This document shows positions 42,915-53,289 of a stretch of 59,023 nucleotides of DNA, piece after piece. Each line of letters begins with the position of its first letter. Position 1 is the stretch's first letter. The DNA lies in contig BFEA01000010.1 in NCBI GenBank assembly GCA_003427395.1, positions 6,108,629 to 6,167,651 of the forward strand. The letters are read 5' to 3'. Source of the stretch: Chara braunii (lineage: Eukaryota; Streptophyta; Charophyceae; Charales; Characeae). Below the pieces are notes generated by a model that was not told the origin of the DNA, did no database searches, and worked only from the letters and a program-made list of their open reading frames with translations. Made by a program: the position numbers and the translations under genes.

Positions 42915-43440
42915 TTCTCGAGGTCGGGGCCGTACATCCACATGGTTGCATCTACCGCATGAAAAAAGTGTGTTACGGCCACAACTCGACGACCTTCTTG
43001 AGAAAGGTTGGATTAGGCTTAGCTCTTCGACATACGGTGGTCCTGTTCTCTTCGTCCGAAAGAAGAACAAGGACTTGCGGTTGTGCATCGATTATCCCAC
43101 GCTCAACACGCAAACCGTCAAGAACGCTGGCCCTCTTCGTCGCATCGACGACCTTCTCGAACAGCTGGGCGGCGCTAAGTTCTTCTCCAAGCTTGACCTC
43201 AAATCGAGATATCACCAACTCTAGATCTAGCGGGAAGACCGTTACAAGACCGTGTTTAAGACGCGTTGGGCATTTTAAATGGCTGGTTATGACTTTTGGC
43301 CTTACGAATGCCCCAACCATGTTCCAAGCTACTATGACAACAAAGTTCTTTCATCACGGGGTACATGCAGGGATTGTCGCACCGGGTACATGCGGATTGT
43401 CGCACCATTCACAGTCTTGTAAGGTGCCATTCGTATTAGA
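42915..43440 (+). pseudogene. Element C reverse transcriptase, active site deleted
   Basis: Fingers and early palm are readable: [39 protein letters not shown] and [13 protein letters not shown], then a stop at 43224. LTNAPTMFQATM appears in a second frame (43300-43340). The YLDD region and thumb are missing: sequence jumps at about 43350-43420 to FVLDDAARQSFQTLKTA, which belongs before RNase H. A short direct repeat (GGGTACATGC...GGATTGTCGCACC) sits at the breakpoint (43359-43400). Confidence 0.8.
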
Positions 43441-44000
43441 TGATGCAGCGCGCCAATCATTCCAAACACTCAAGACGGCCATGCTCATGGCACCCGTCCT
43501 TAGCATCTACGACCCCACCTTGCCAACAAGAGTGACAACTCACGCTTCCGGCTATGGCATTGGGGCAGCCTTGGAACAACACGACGGCGACGACTAGCAC
43601 CCCGTGGAGTATTTCAGCCACAACGTGCCTCCCATCATTTCACTTGATGATGGAAGGAAGGAGGAGCTGCTCGCGTTCGTCATGGCTCTCAAGCGATGGC
43701 GCCACCTCCTCCTTGAGCGTCGTAGGTTCACATGGGTTATTGATAACCCATTGACCTAGCGACACCTCCTCCTTGAGCGTCGTAGGTTCACATGGGTTAT
43801 TGATAACCCATTGACCTAGCGACACCTCCTCCTTGGGCGTCGTAGGTTCACATTGGTTATTGATAACCCATTGACCTACTACAAGACGCAGGATACGGTG
43901 AGCAGCACTATCAAACGATGGATGTGCTTCATCGAGCCATTTGACTTCACACCGAGACGTCTCGCCAGCCTCTCAAATCGAGCAGCAAATCCACTCTCGC
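43440..44000 (+). pseudogene. Element C RNase H with a triplicated block
   Basis: It reads TLKTAMLMAPVLSIYDPTLP and RVTTHASGYGIGAALEQHDG. The first catalytic Asp is His (TTHAS). HPVEYFSHNVPP, the ELLAFVMALKRWRHLLLERR block and FTPRRLASLSNRAA follow. The 60-bp segment coding for the WRH/RRFTW region occurs three times in a row (43701-43880). Confidence 0.8.
43701..43880 (+). repeat. Three tandem copies of a 60-bp coding segment
   Basis: CCACCTCCTCCTTGAGCGTC to CCCATTGACCTA repeats at exactly 60 bp (starts 43701, 43761, 43821), with only three or four differences among copies. Element B has a single copy (16450-16510). The frame is kept (20 codons), but each unit ends in TAG. Confidence 0.9.
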
Positions 44001-44099
44001 GATGATCCAATCTTTGCGCTACGACACATCATGCCTTCGCCGTCGACGAGGAACTCCAGCGGCACTTCATTCGCTACGAGTTTGATTCGGATTTCACCA

Positions 44100-44396
44100 C
44101 GCTATATGCACAGCTAGCTTCGGATCACCCGCCGGCCAGGAATTATCGCATCGTCGACTCGTACTTGCTTCTCCACTCCCGAGGCAAGGACTTGCTCTGC
44201 ATCCCATGAGACGGTCGTCTTCGGACTCGCCTTCTCGATTAGTACCAGAACTTGAGACTCGACGGCCATTTCGGAGTCAATCGGACTATCGCACAACTTC
44301 GGTGGCCCGACCTCATTTACTGATGTCACTCGGTATTGCGACTCTTGCGACGTTTGTCGGCGAAGCAAGCCCCACAACCGCAATCCCTACGGTGAG
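44100..44396 (+). pseudogene. Element C integrase zinc-finger region
   Basis: Fragments LHSRGKDLLCIP, HFGVNRTIAQLRWPDLI and YCDSCDVCRRSKPHNRNPYG (44160-44400) form the HHCC zinc finger in alternating frames. The CDSCDVC Cys pair is intact. Stops near 44208 and small deletions in the histidine half separate it from the catalytic core. Confidence 0.7.
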
Positions 44397-44837
44397 TTGC
44401 GCCTGTTGCCTATTCCACGGGAATCAGGCCTCTCCATTGCCATGGACGTCACCAGCCCGTTTCCCCACGACCGCTTCGAGCACGACAGCATCCTCACGAT
44501 CATTGACGGATTGAGTAAATACACGCAATTTATCCCTTGCAAGTACTGTGCCACGGCTCCCGAACTTGCACGCCTGTTACACATCGACTGCGTTTGCAGC
44601 CACGACGTACCGGAAGACGTTGGTAGCGACCGCGATACTCGGTTCATGTTGACATTCTGGATTTCTCTCATGCAGCAATCCGACCCCACGATGAAACCAA
44701 GTTCGGCTCGACATCCACAAACGGGCGGGCAAACGGAGAGAGCACATCGGACTACTCAGATGATGCTTCGTACGCTCATCCGTCCGGATCAGGAGGAGTG
44801 GGTTGACCGCCTCCTTGAGTTCACCTACAACACTTAG
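44397..44837 (+). CDS. Element C integrase catalytic core (DDE intact)
   Basis: 146 codons in one frame containing all three catalytic residues. Asp is in SIAMDVTSP (44445-44447), Asp in VGSDRDTRF (44628-44630, 61 codons later) and Glu in GGQTERAHRTTQ (44736-44738, 36 codons later). This is the exact D-X~60-D-X35-E spacing of retroviral-type integrases, which cut and join LTR cDNA to target DNA. SILTIIDGLSKYTQFIPCKY and a DQEEWVDRLLEFTYNT block match gypsy integrases. The first codon is TTG, so it is an internal segment of pol. The frame closes at a TAG at 44835-44837, where the family has an open codon. Confidence 0.85.
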   Translation: MRLLPIPRESGLSIAMDVTSPFPHDRFEHDSILTIIDGLSKYTQFIPCKYCATAPELARLLHIDCVCSHDVPEDVGSDRDTRFMLTFWISLMQQSDPTMKPSSARHPQTGGQTERAHRTTQMMLRTLIRPDQEEWVDRLLEFTYNT

Positions 44838-45518
44838 TTGCACCCGGCGATCGGCGTGACTCCATTCGAGTTGCACCACGGTGCGCGGAAAGACCGTATC
44901 TTCGCTGATCTTCTCCTTCCATGAACTACCGACAGAGACGCCGCTTGCTCTCCAGCCTCTATCCGAAAGTACAGGGAATTGCTGGCTAAAGCCCGCGCGA
45001 ACATGCAAAAGGCTCAAGTCCACATGCAGCAGCAAGCCAACAGGCGTCACGTGCCATATCCCATCCGCGTCGGTGATCTAGTTTGGGTCTCTACGGAAGA
45101 GTTTGTGCTCGAACAGGATGTTTCGCGCAGACTACACCCCCAGTGGTTTGGACCATGGACCATCGTTTCAGCCGCAGGCGGCGAGCCCGACGGCCCATCC
45201 TTTGTGATCGACATCCCTCCTCATCTGCTGGTCCATCCACTCTTTCACGCCTCGAAGCTAACGACATACACGCCAGCTAAGAGCGACAACTTCCCGGAAC
45301 GACGACCGCAAGACCCTCCGTTTATGGATGGTCATCACGAAGTCGACCGGGTCATCACGGATCGCAAGTACGGCAACAAGCCTCGACAATACAAAGTTAC
45401 CTTCAAAGCATGCAATCCCGACGACACTCGATGGATTTCAAGAGCAGATTTGCAAGCATGCACACCAATGATCTACACTCAGTACGAACGACAAAGGTTA
45501 CCTAAGGAAGCTTCATGA
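44838..45518 (+). CDS. Element C integrase C-terminus with chromodomain-like tail
   Basis: After the stop and a frameshift near 44930, the frame 44979-45518 (179 codons) is open. It reads AKARANMQKAQVHMQQQANR, VGDLVWVSTEEFVLEQDVSR, GPWTIVSAAGGEPDGPSFVI and HLLVHPLFHASKLTTYTPAK, then the chromodomain-like end EVDRVITDRKYGNKPRQYKV with DDTRWISRADLQA. The block order equals that of A, B and D. It is the most complete chromoviral tail in the window. It ends 76 bases before the polypurine tract. Confidence 0.8.
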
Positions 45519-45593
45519 CCAGCCCCTCCGACCCGGACTTTGGTCCTTCCCTCCGACAGGCGGCTTCGTCCTCGCAGGTAAGTTTGGTCTTTC

Positions 45594-45606
45594 AAGAAGC
45601 GGGGGG
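45594..45606 (+). promoter_or_regulatory. Polypurine tract of element C
   Basis: AAGAAGCGGGGGG directly precedes the 3' LTR start. Confidence 0.7.
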
Positions 45607-46550
45607 TATGCCATATCGCGCATCCATTCAAGACTGCAGGGCCCGACCAAACAAAAAATAAGGGCCCTCCTAAAAGCTTGAAAAAGAGGGTCATTTTCAG
45701 GCCCTCATAAAGTGGACCTACCCTGAACATTAGGCACCAGACCAGGGTTTAGTGCAGGCCATTTTTAGGCCTGTTTCAAGACAACCTTTGTTTGAACTTA
45801 AACGACAGGGTCCGTCACGTTTGGATAGGCCAAGAGCAGCCTCCCGGACAGGCCAACACTATATAGTACCAGTCCGCCCTGCAGGCTACAGGCAGGCATA
45901 GGGACTGCCCAGGCAGTTCACGGGGACTTCACATGCGCCCGGGAGGCAATCTTCACAAATTCTTCAGTGGTAGTAGTGAGCGCTCAAGTAGTCTTCAGCA
46001 CTGGGCGCTGGTAGGAGGTAGAGTAGCGTTGGGAGAGAGAGAGAAGGGCGGAGGCCACGAAGACTTACCTGTGTTGCCATAGCTCCAGCTTCGTCTTCGA
46101 TGTACCTGCAACAAGGTGCCACCTTCACAAGTTGGTACCTCCTCTAAGTCCATCTCTCCCTCACCCTCTCACTACCTGACTTCTCAGTATCTGCAGACTA
46201 CGAGAGAGAGAGATTGATGACTTTGGATTTAGACTCGACATTGGGATTGAGACATTGGATAGGAATTACTTGGGACCTGTACCGAAGACTTGGTGTTGAT
46301 GACATTCCCATCTTCCCCCTCTTCTTCGTCTAATCCCCCCTCCTCTTCGTTTGTGTATGGTTGGGGACTGGCGCATTCCTCCTGCGTGAGTGCCAGGCCC
46401 CTTCACAGCATGTGATGATGATGATGTATGTTTGGTCTGCATTGCGACATTGATTGGGGTGATCATTGGTAGTTTAGCTTTCCGATGCGCTATCATGTAC
46501 TATGTGAGAGAGGTTGGTTCTTGTTCTGGTTTGTACCATTACGGTATGCA
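45607..46550 (+). repeat. 3' LTR of element C
   Basis: About 944 bp, starting TATGCCATATCGCGC and ending GGTATGCA followed by an A run. It aligns with 38523-39568 with many substitutions and several indels, so the insertion is old. Confidence 0.8.
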
Positions 46551-46560
46551 AAAAAAAAAA

Positions 46561-46939
46561 AAAGGTGGAAGAGCGCGAGCAACCATAGCCACTAGTGAGG
46601 AGGAAGACTACGACGACCATAGCCGCCAGTGTGACAAAGTCAGCAGTTTGTGTGCGTAGACATTTAGGGTAGATCCTAGGGCATGTGCACGTTTGTATGA
46701 GCGAGTGTGAGTGCGTTTGATGGTGGATACAGTGTTCAGGTGGGAATTTCTGACTGCGCTCAAATGCCTTAGCCGCAAGATGTGACAAGCTGACTTGACC
46801 GAAGGCCATATCTCCTAGTTTTTTGTGTGGTCGCACTGCGCCATCTCATGCTTGTTGTTGATTCTACTTCGAGGAAGTTGTTTTGCCATCGGCACCGACA
46901 CGTATGCATGTTGGAAGTGATATCGAGACAAGTCTTGCA
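46561..46939 (+). repeat. 5' LTR of element E (left limit uncertain)
   Basis: CCATAGCCGCCAGTGTGAC, GCGTAGACATT, GGTAGATCCTAG, GCCGCAAGATGTGA, GGCCGAAGGCCAT and GTTTTGCCATCGGCACC all recur at 53620-53970. It ends CAAGTCTTGCA next to the PBS. Confidence 0.7.
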
Positions 46940-46940
46940 A

Positions 46941-46952
46941 TGGTATCCGAGC
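46941..46952 (+). promoter_or_regulatory. Primer-binding site of element E
   Basis: TGGTATCCGAGC, one base after the LTR end, identical to the PBS of element B. Confidence 0.85.
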
Positions 46953-47921
46953 TGGTTCCCGTTGTTTGCGCAAGCATCGCGAAAGTCGAAGGAGGTGAAG
47001 AAGAAGCCGACTAACGCGAAGAAGACGGTGAGAGAGAGACGCGCATGTGCAAGGAAGACCACCACAGTGGATGACAGCCATAGCTGCCAGCTTGGTGAAC
47101 AAGAATGAAGAGAGAAAGAGGTGGTAGCAACCATAGTCGGTCATATCCAAGCTTGAGGACGAAGAAGAAGAGTGTGAAGTTGCTGAAGGTGACAAAGGGA
47201 GAGGAAGCCGCCATAGCCGGGTCATCAAAAGGTTGACCGGAGCATCGACCGCCATTGACCGAAGTGTTGATTGTGAAAGGCGTTGACCAAAGTGTTGACC
47301 GACGCAGTTGACCGAGTTGGAGTGCGGAGCGAGGAGCGGTATGATCCCTTCAAGCCCGAACCCTTGTCCTTTATGCTCTGTGGATGTGCACACTCACTTG
47401 AAACTTGTTGCACTAGAGTCTGTTTTGCAGAGTTTGTCATCGCTTTCAGCATCGAGTCATTGGTTTGGGGTTTAGGGTTTAGGTTCCATGCATGTGGTCT
47501 TATAGAGGCTGACGGGCCGATATCTGCACGGGCCTTAGTAGGGGTGAGGTGTATTTGACGCCAGACGACCTTGGGAAAAGCCTCCAAGGACCGGTACATA
47601 GCCAATAGTTTTGTAGTGACAATCTAGTATTAGACTAGTATCGAATAGTTGATAGAGTTCCAATTGGAAGCCAAACCACGCAAAATTGGACTGTGGGTGC
47701 ACCGGCACCCGACAGTTGTGAATAGATTGGACTGTGGTTGTGGAATCATCCGACAAAGAAGAGAGGACTGGCTACGCTGGAAGAGAGGACGTCTGTAGTC
47801 CCCTAGAGAGTCACTGTCTAGGTGGCAAGTCTCAGTGTTGAGGAGCGGAATCGGTTGCGATTGTGCCCCTGTCCAACATGGATGACTACAATATGTTCGA
47901 CTTAATCATGGGCATCTCCAT
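46953..47921 (+). other. Untranslated leader of element E
   Basis: It contains a GTTGACC-rich stretch (47233-47325) and TGTGGATGTGCACAC (47381-47395) that match the leader of D in the same order. No coding motif. Open frames on either strand here are unsupported. Confidence 0.65.
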
Positions 47922-49991
47922 TTGGGAGCCCCTGCTGCGTTTCCTCTTTCCATTAGGGTTCTGGAGGACAGCTTGCTGCGCAGTGACTACACAGTCCGAA
48001 CTCTAGACCAGACCGTATGGCAAAAAACAGGGAGGAGAAGGCTGCCGCAAGTCTCCAAGAGCGGAGGGAGAGAAAAGAGAAGAGAAGCACTGGAGAAACA
48101 GGCCAAGAAATTGGCGCTATTAGAAGACGAAGCGGCCAAAAAGAAAACGATGGAGGAGGAGATGGAGGAGTGGAAAAAAGAGGGGGCGACAAAGCTGGCC
48201 TAGTAATTGGTCGAAAAAGAAGAGAAAAACGAAGGGACCCGGATGCAGAGGAGGACAGGGAAGCAAAAAGCAACAGGCACAGAAGACAGGTAGGAGGAAA
48301 GAGAAGAAGAGAATACGGCCTTAGCTCCACCGGGAAAGGTGGAGAAGATTGTAAAAGAATGGGTGGCTAGATGGTCCTTGGGGGAAGACAAAGAGACCGA
48401 TTTGACAGTTCCCCAGGCCGAAAGAAAAGTAGTCAGGGAGGAGATAGAGAGAGAAACGAGTCCTTTGCGTCATCAGGCAAGGGAGCAGGAGAGGCAGTTG
48501 GAGTGGAAAGTGCGCCTTGCGAGGGAGAAGACGAAGCACCTTGAAATGGCAAATAAGATGGAAAAGGAATTGACGGCGGCAGAAGAGAGGTTGTGTAGGT
48601 TGGGGGAAGAGACAGAGATGGGGAAAAGGATTGCCACCCTCTCCCATAGCATGACTTCTCTTCTAGCGGCTCAGCTGTTCTAGCGGCTCAACGAGAACAA
48701 ATACGACATCTTTGTGGGCACAATATAGCAGTTATCCATACCGGCAGGGTTCCAAGACTTTGCCCACAAGGTGATGATTCATCTCACCAATGAGATGCGC
48801 TTAGCGATTGGTAGGACAGAGAAGTTTTGTACCGATGTGATGAGGGTGTCAAGATAGTAGCCCCCAAAGAAGAGGAGACTAAACCATGTCGATGTGATGA
48901 GGGTGTCAAGATAGTAGCCCCCAAAGAAGAGGAGACTAAACCATGTCGAGAAAGAGTCAGAATTCTTTTCCCTGAGCCCTACAATGGGAAAAAGGGTGAC
49001 GACTTTGACAATTGGGAGGCTAGCATCAAGTCATATTCGTATTTACAAAGCCTACCTCCCAACAACCATGTTCTCATGGCCTTTCAAGCTTTAAGGGACG
49101 AAGCGACTAGTTTCGCTAGGTCACTTGCACGCGCCGCCCATTGCAAAAATGACATGGTCGCATATTCTGCCATCACCAACCTTCGCAATTTTTTTGCTGC
49201 ATTACGAGAACGCTTTGCGAACGTCACTAGAGGATTTAGGGTGTCCCATAAACTCCAGATGATCCATACGCGGCCTTGGAGGAGCGTGAAAGCACTAAAA
49301 GCCGCTATGGACGAATTGATTGTTGTGTCTGGCCATAGAGTTACAGAAGCACAGTTAGTTCAACTCTTCTATCCCATGTTGCCCGAGCAACTGCAAGGGC
49401 ATTTCTTTGACAATAAGCAACAGTCGGGAATGACCTACGATCTTCAGAGCCGAGAAGTTGTTACCTTCGCCACGCAGTCCATGCCAGTTACCACTTTCGG
49501 GCATAAGGACCTAGCAAAGGGGAAAAGTGGAAGGGTTGCAGCATCTCTGGTCAAGTCAAGGCCAAAGATAGTCTCATACCGACTCTGGAGGAAGGTCGTG
49601 CAAAGGAAGTTTCCTCCATCGACATTGAACGTGGACTTGAGGACAGCCGTGCAGAGAGAGGGAGTTCCTACGCTGCTATTGAGGTCGAAGGGAGGCCGCA
49701 AGGAGGACGACGAGGTCGTGGCAGAGGTCACCATGCCTCAAGTGGTCGACGGTCACGCCGCCAGGGGGCTGGCGGGAACAAGGACCTCCAAGAGGGAGGT
49801 AGCACTGAAGGTCCCCGTCTAACTGCCCTAGCTCTAGTCCATCACCTCCCAAAAGGGGTGAATGGCACCCAAGACGACCGAAAGGCAGGTTCTAGGAGAC
49901 CCTAGGCTTGGATCAAAACGTCTGGGAAGATCACATGGACAAATTCCAATGCGTGTTCTGTAGAGCTACCGAGCATATCATCAAACTTTGC
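47922..49991 (+). pseudogene. Element E Gag
   Basis: The likely start is the ATG at 48017 (MAKNREEKAAASLQERRERK) or 47922. A charged coiled coil follows in shifting frames, including 48339-48683 (ARWSLGEDKET, LEWKVRLAREKTKHLEMANK), which matches D. 48827-49822 (331 codons) holds the Gag core: NGKKGDDFDNWEASIKSY, VLMAFQALRDEATSFARSLA and NFFAALRERFANVT. The CCHC knuckle is intact at 49950-49991 (CVFCRATEHIIKLC). A 57-bp tandem duplication lies inside (48832-48951). Confidence 0.8.
48832..48951 (+). repeat. 57-bp tandem duplication in Gag
   Basis: The segment starting CGATGTGATGAGGGTGTCAA occurs twice with a 57-bp period and no visible difference, adding 19 codons in frame. Perfect identity in an otherwise decayed element implies either a very recent event or an assembly repeat error. 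Confidence 0.9.
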
Positions 49992-50269
49992 CCGAAACAG
50001 AAGAAGCCTCATTGCGGTGCATCTGGGGCAGCAGAAGGCAACCGATGGTAAAGGTAGTAACTGCCCCTACCCAGGAGCATGTGGAGACGAGCGTGCTCGC
50101 GAAACAAAAACTCCCACTCCATAGGTGTCCATGGCAAAGGTCAAAGACTGCCAAAGACTGCTTGTGTTAGAGTTTCTCTGAAGAACTCGAAGAAAGATGG
50201 CCAGCCTAGGCCAATATGAAGAAAAGTGCGAAGGGGCAGCTATTGTTAGCAAATGTAAAGATCTTTAGA

Positions 50270-50800
50270 TCTATAGGGGCCCTTATAGATAGTGGGCCAG
50301 TAGAAGTTACATTCGTCGTAAGGCGCTGAAGAAGTTGAGGCTAGGCCTCAAAAGTCCAACAACTGGAAAAACTTGTAGCTAGTATCCTCGCAGACACCAG
50401 CACCATGTGGATCGAGGAATACGCCATGCGGATCGAGGAGTACGTCGAGGGAGTCCAAGCGTATTTTCCATCAAAAGGAGAGGGAAAGGTAGAGAAGGTT
50501 CTTCATTCCCCGACTCTACTCGTAGAGGATAATCTCCCATTTGACATAGTACTTTATACTGATTGGGGTGACGCAGCTAGAGCAACTTTACATCTTCGAA
50601 AGCATCAATGCAAGCTCCCTAATCCCTCAGGTGAGATTAATAAAGCCCATATGTTCCATGTGTCAGGAGTTGACGACTCCTTAGCACATTGCTGCCTTAG
50701 TGCTCTTGCCTTCACTAGGCTCATAAGGAAGGAGCAACTCGAAGATCAGGTCTTTGTAGCCTATGTGAAGCTAGCATCAGATCAGCCAAAGGAGTGAGAT
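50270..50800 (+). pseudogene. Element E protease and linker
   Basis: ALIDSG with a canonical Asp-Ser-Gly at 50288-50296, then a frame break. The open stretch 50405-50797 (130 codons) carries EEYVEGVQAYFPSKGEGKVE, LLVEDNLPFDIVLYTDWGDA and HCCLSALAFTRLIRKEQLED, all matching the region between protease and RT in element D. A stop at 50795-50797 ends it. Confidence 0.75.
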
Positions 50801-52080
50801 AAGGTTCATCCTACTATTTTCAATTTGCTCAAGGAGTATGCAAACATAGTTGAAGCACATTTGCTCAAGGAGTATGCAAACATAGTTGAAGCACCCTCAG
50901 GGGTAGTACCAAGTGCTATTCAGCACCGCATAGAGATAGAGCCTGGCAGTAAAACGCCAGGGAGTAGTCTACAAAATGTCTCCCAAAGAGTTAGATGAGC
51001 TCCTAGAGAAAGGATGGATTCGACCTAGTTCATCTCCTTTTGGCGCACCTGTATTGTTCGACCCCAAGAAAGAGCGAGAACTGAGAATGTGTATCAACTA
51101 GAACTGAGAATGTGTATCAACTCCCGGAATCCAAGTGCAATAACCGTCAAGAATGCAAAACCATTGCCCCCTATACACAGGCCGCAAGTACTTTACGAAG
51201 ATAGATTTGAAGTCAAGGTATCATCAAATAGCGGTCGACCCTAACGACCAGCGTAAGACGGCATTCAGAACTCTATGTGGGTATTACGAGTTTTAGTGAT
51301 GCCTTCAAACTAACTAATGCACCAGCCACCTTTCAGCGCTGTATGAACGACTTGTTTCGACCTTGGCTACATTAATTCGTTGCAAACTATGAGGGTCATC
51401 TGTGGCAGATTTTGGCGAAACTGAGGGAAGCTAACTTCCAAGATTAATGAAAAAAGTGTGAGCGGGCCACGACATAAGTCTTGTACTTGAGCCACGTGTT
51501 AGATGGAGATGGCATCAAACCAACGGACAGCATAGCAACGATTAGAGTCTAGCCAATTCCTCGCACTCCGACTGCGTTGTGATCATTTTTAAGATTGGCC
51601 AACTACTACAGAAAGTTTGTAACAACCTTTTCTACTATCACTTTTCCCCTTCACAATCTCCTTACGAAGGAAGCGATCTGGAAATGGGACAGTCTTGGTA
51701 GAGTATCCTGTCCTCAAGGTAGCTGGTCCCTCATTACCCTTCGTCGTTACAATAGACGCAAACAGCATAATAACGACATTGGCTATAAACCCGTAGAAGT
51801 TATCTCAGCCCTGCCTTCAAAAAAAGTAGCAACCCCAACGTATGAGAGAGAACTTTACGCTCTCAGGCAGGCCTTAAATCATGGGACACATTGCCTGCTT
51901 GGGAGGCCTTAAATCATGAAACTCTTAGATGGCTAAAAACGCAAGCCAAGATGACGCCGTAGTTGACTAGGCGGGCAGCAGAGATAGACCAGTTCTACTT
52001 TGACCTCAAGCCCGTGAAAAGTACGTATAACGTGGAAACCGATGCATTAAGTAGGACAGCTGATTACTTTGAGGCAATAG
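50800..52080 (+). pseudogene. Element E reverse transcriptase and RNase H, ruined
   Basis: Recognisable scraps: [75 protein letters not shown] (51595 on) and TPTYERELYALRQALNHGTH. The YLDD region is not recognisable (51370-51400). Small duplications disrupt it: about 40 bp at 50832-50911, 24 bp at 51079-51124, and CCTTAAATCATG at 51871 and 51908. Many stops and frameshifts. Confidence 0.75.
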
Positions 52081-52087
52081 TGCATTT

Positions 52088-52400
52088 TCTCGACATAGGG
52101 GTAGATCTACAGCAGAAAATAAAAGATGCAAACGCTCAGGACGCGATCTTTAGTGATCTCCTAAAAAAGGTGAGGGAAATCCCTGACAGTGAGTCAGATT
52201 ATCAATCCACAAACAAGCTACTCCTGTCTCTTATACACATCTAGATGTGTATAAGAGACAGATCTGGACATAGGGGTAGATCTACAACAGAAAATAAAAG
52301 ATGCAAACGCTCAGGCCCCAATCTACAGTGATCTCCTAAAAAAGGTGAGGGAAATCCCTGACAGTGAGTCAGATTATCAGACCACAAACGAGCTACTCTT
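52088..52400 (+). repeat. Two homologous copies facing the adapter junction
   Basis: GACATAGGGGTAGATCTACA to CAAAC(A/G)AGCTACTC occurs at about 52093-52223 and again at 52265-52395, separated only by the 38-bp adapter palindrome. The copies differ at about ten positions, so they come from two paralogous or allelic templates. This is one genomic segment represented twice by misassembly. Confidence 0.9.
52224..52261. other. Nextera mate-pair junction adapter (assembly artefact)
   Basis: CTGTCTCTTATACACATCT (52224-52242) is directly followed by its exact reverse complement (52243-52261). This 38-bp palindrome is the circularisation junction of Nextera mate-pair libraries. It is synthetic sequence that was not trimmed before assembly. 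Confidence 0.98.
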
Positions 52401-53225
52401 TGAGATAACCAATATCGTTAATAGACTGTGTTCCCAATAGAGGAGAGATCCGTAGTTTGATCCTAGGGGAATGCCATGATACAGAAAGACACTTCGGCTG
52501 GCAAAAGACATTAGCCAACCTATCGATAAAGAAAGCATGCCCGCGACTGCAAAGTCTGCCAGCACAACAGGACAACGACAAGAGCACCCATAGGTCTTCT
52601 TAGACCCTTGCTTATCCCACCAAGACCCCGAGAGTCTGTTTCCATTGACTTCATGGATTCAAGGGTCAGGAGTAGGCATTGACAAAGTCATGGTCGTAAT
52701 AGATCGATTTAGAAAGTGTGTCGTTTTCGTACCTTTGCCCGCAGCGGCAAGAACCGAAATAATCATAAAGAAGTTCTTTGATTTCTGGGTAAGTGAGCAT
52801 GACTTACCGCTGTCAATGGTTAGTGATAGAGACACATGGTTTACCATCCAGAACTGGCAAGATCTCACGAAACTTTGCGGTTCTAAGTTGTTGATGTCAT
52901 CCGGTCGTCATCCAGAGACAAAACGACCAAACAGAACAGTAGCTAGTGCCTACAACGATAGCGTACACCTAGCTACCTGCAGGACTCCTAACGAGTTGCA
53001 TAAGTCCTTTAGATCATGTAGGCCATTTGAAGGACTTACCCGAGACGAGATTCAAAGGTTACCGCCCGGTACAAGAAAGTTTGCTCTGCAGCACGAGAGG
53101 GAAGTTCATAGGGTGATCGGAACCTTAGAAAAGCCCCGCATCACATAATTGAACAAGAGAATAAGCAGCGCAGACCCTCGCAATTCAGGGTAGGCAACTT
53201 AGTTTAGGGTTAGGTAAAGGAATTA
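52400..53225 (+). pseudogene. Element E integrase, partial
   Basis: 52600-52640 reads PRESVSIDFMD (first Asp) in one frame. 52645-53148 (167 codons) reads KVMVVIDRFRKCVVFVPLPA, FFDFWVSEHDLPLSMVSDRD (second Asp, 52824-52826), SSGRHPET, then jumps to ASAYNDSVHLATCRTPNELH. The expected TERVN block with the third acidic residue is missing or scrambled (52915-52945). EFRPCRPFEG-like and REVHRVIGTLEKP sequence follows. Integrase stops near 53220 without a chromodomain-like tail, unlike A to D. Confidence 0.75.
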
Positions 53226-53289
53226 GCACCATAGAAAACATCGAGCAGAAGCTCTTGCCCGCGTATAGAGATAGAGCCCGGTGCGTGTG

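Larger units (their letters stand above)
38523..46550 (+). mobile_element. Ty3/gypsy chromovirus-type element C (same family as B)
   Basis: About 8.0 kb. LTRs are 38523-39568 and 45607-46550, PBS 39572, leader to 40292, Gag 40293-41860, protease 42129-42914, RT to about 43440, RNase H to 44000, integrase 44100-45518, PPT at 45594. Gene order, leader landmarks and LTR blocks match element B. The 3' LTR ends in an A run (46550-46563) instead of CAACA, and no target duplication is evident, so the right end is damaged. RT lacks its active-site region; integrase is the best preserved in the window. Confidence 0.85.
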
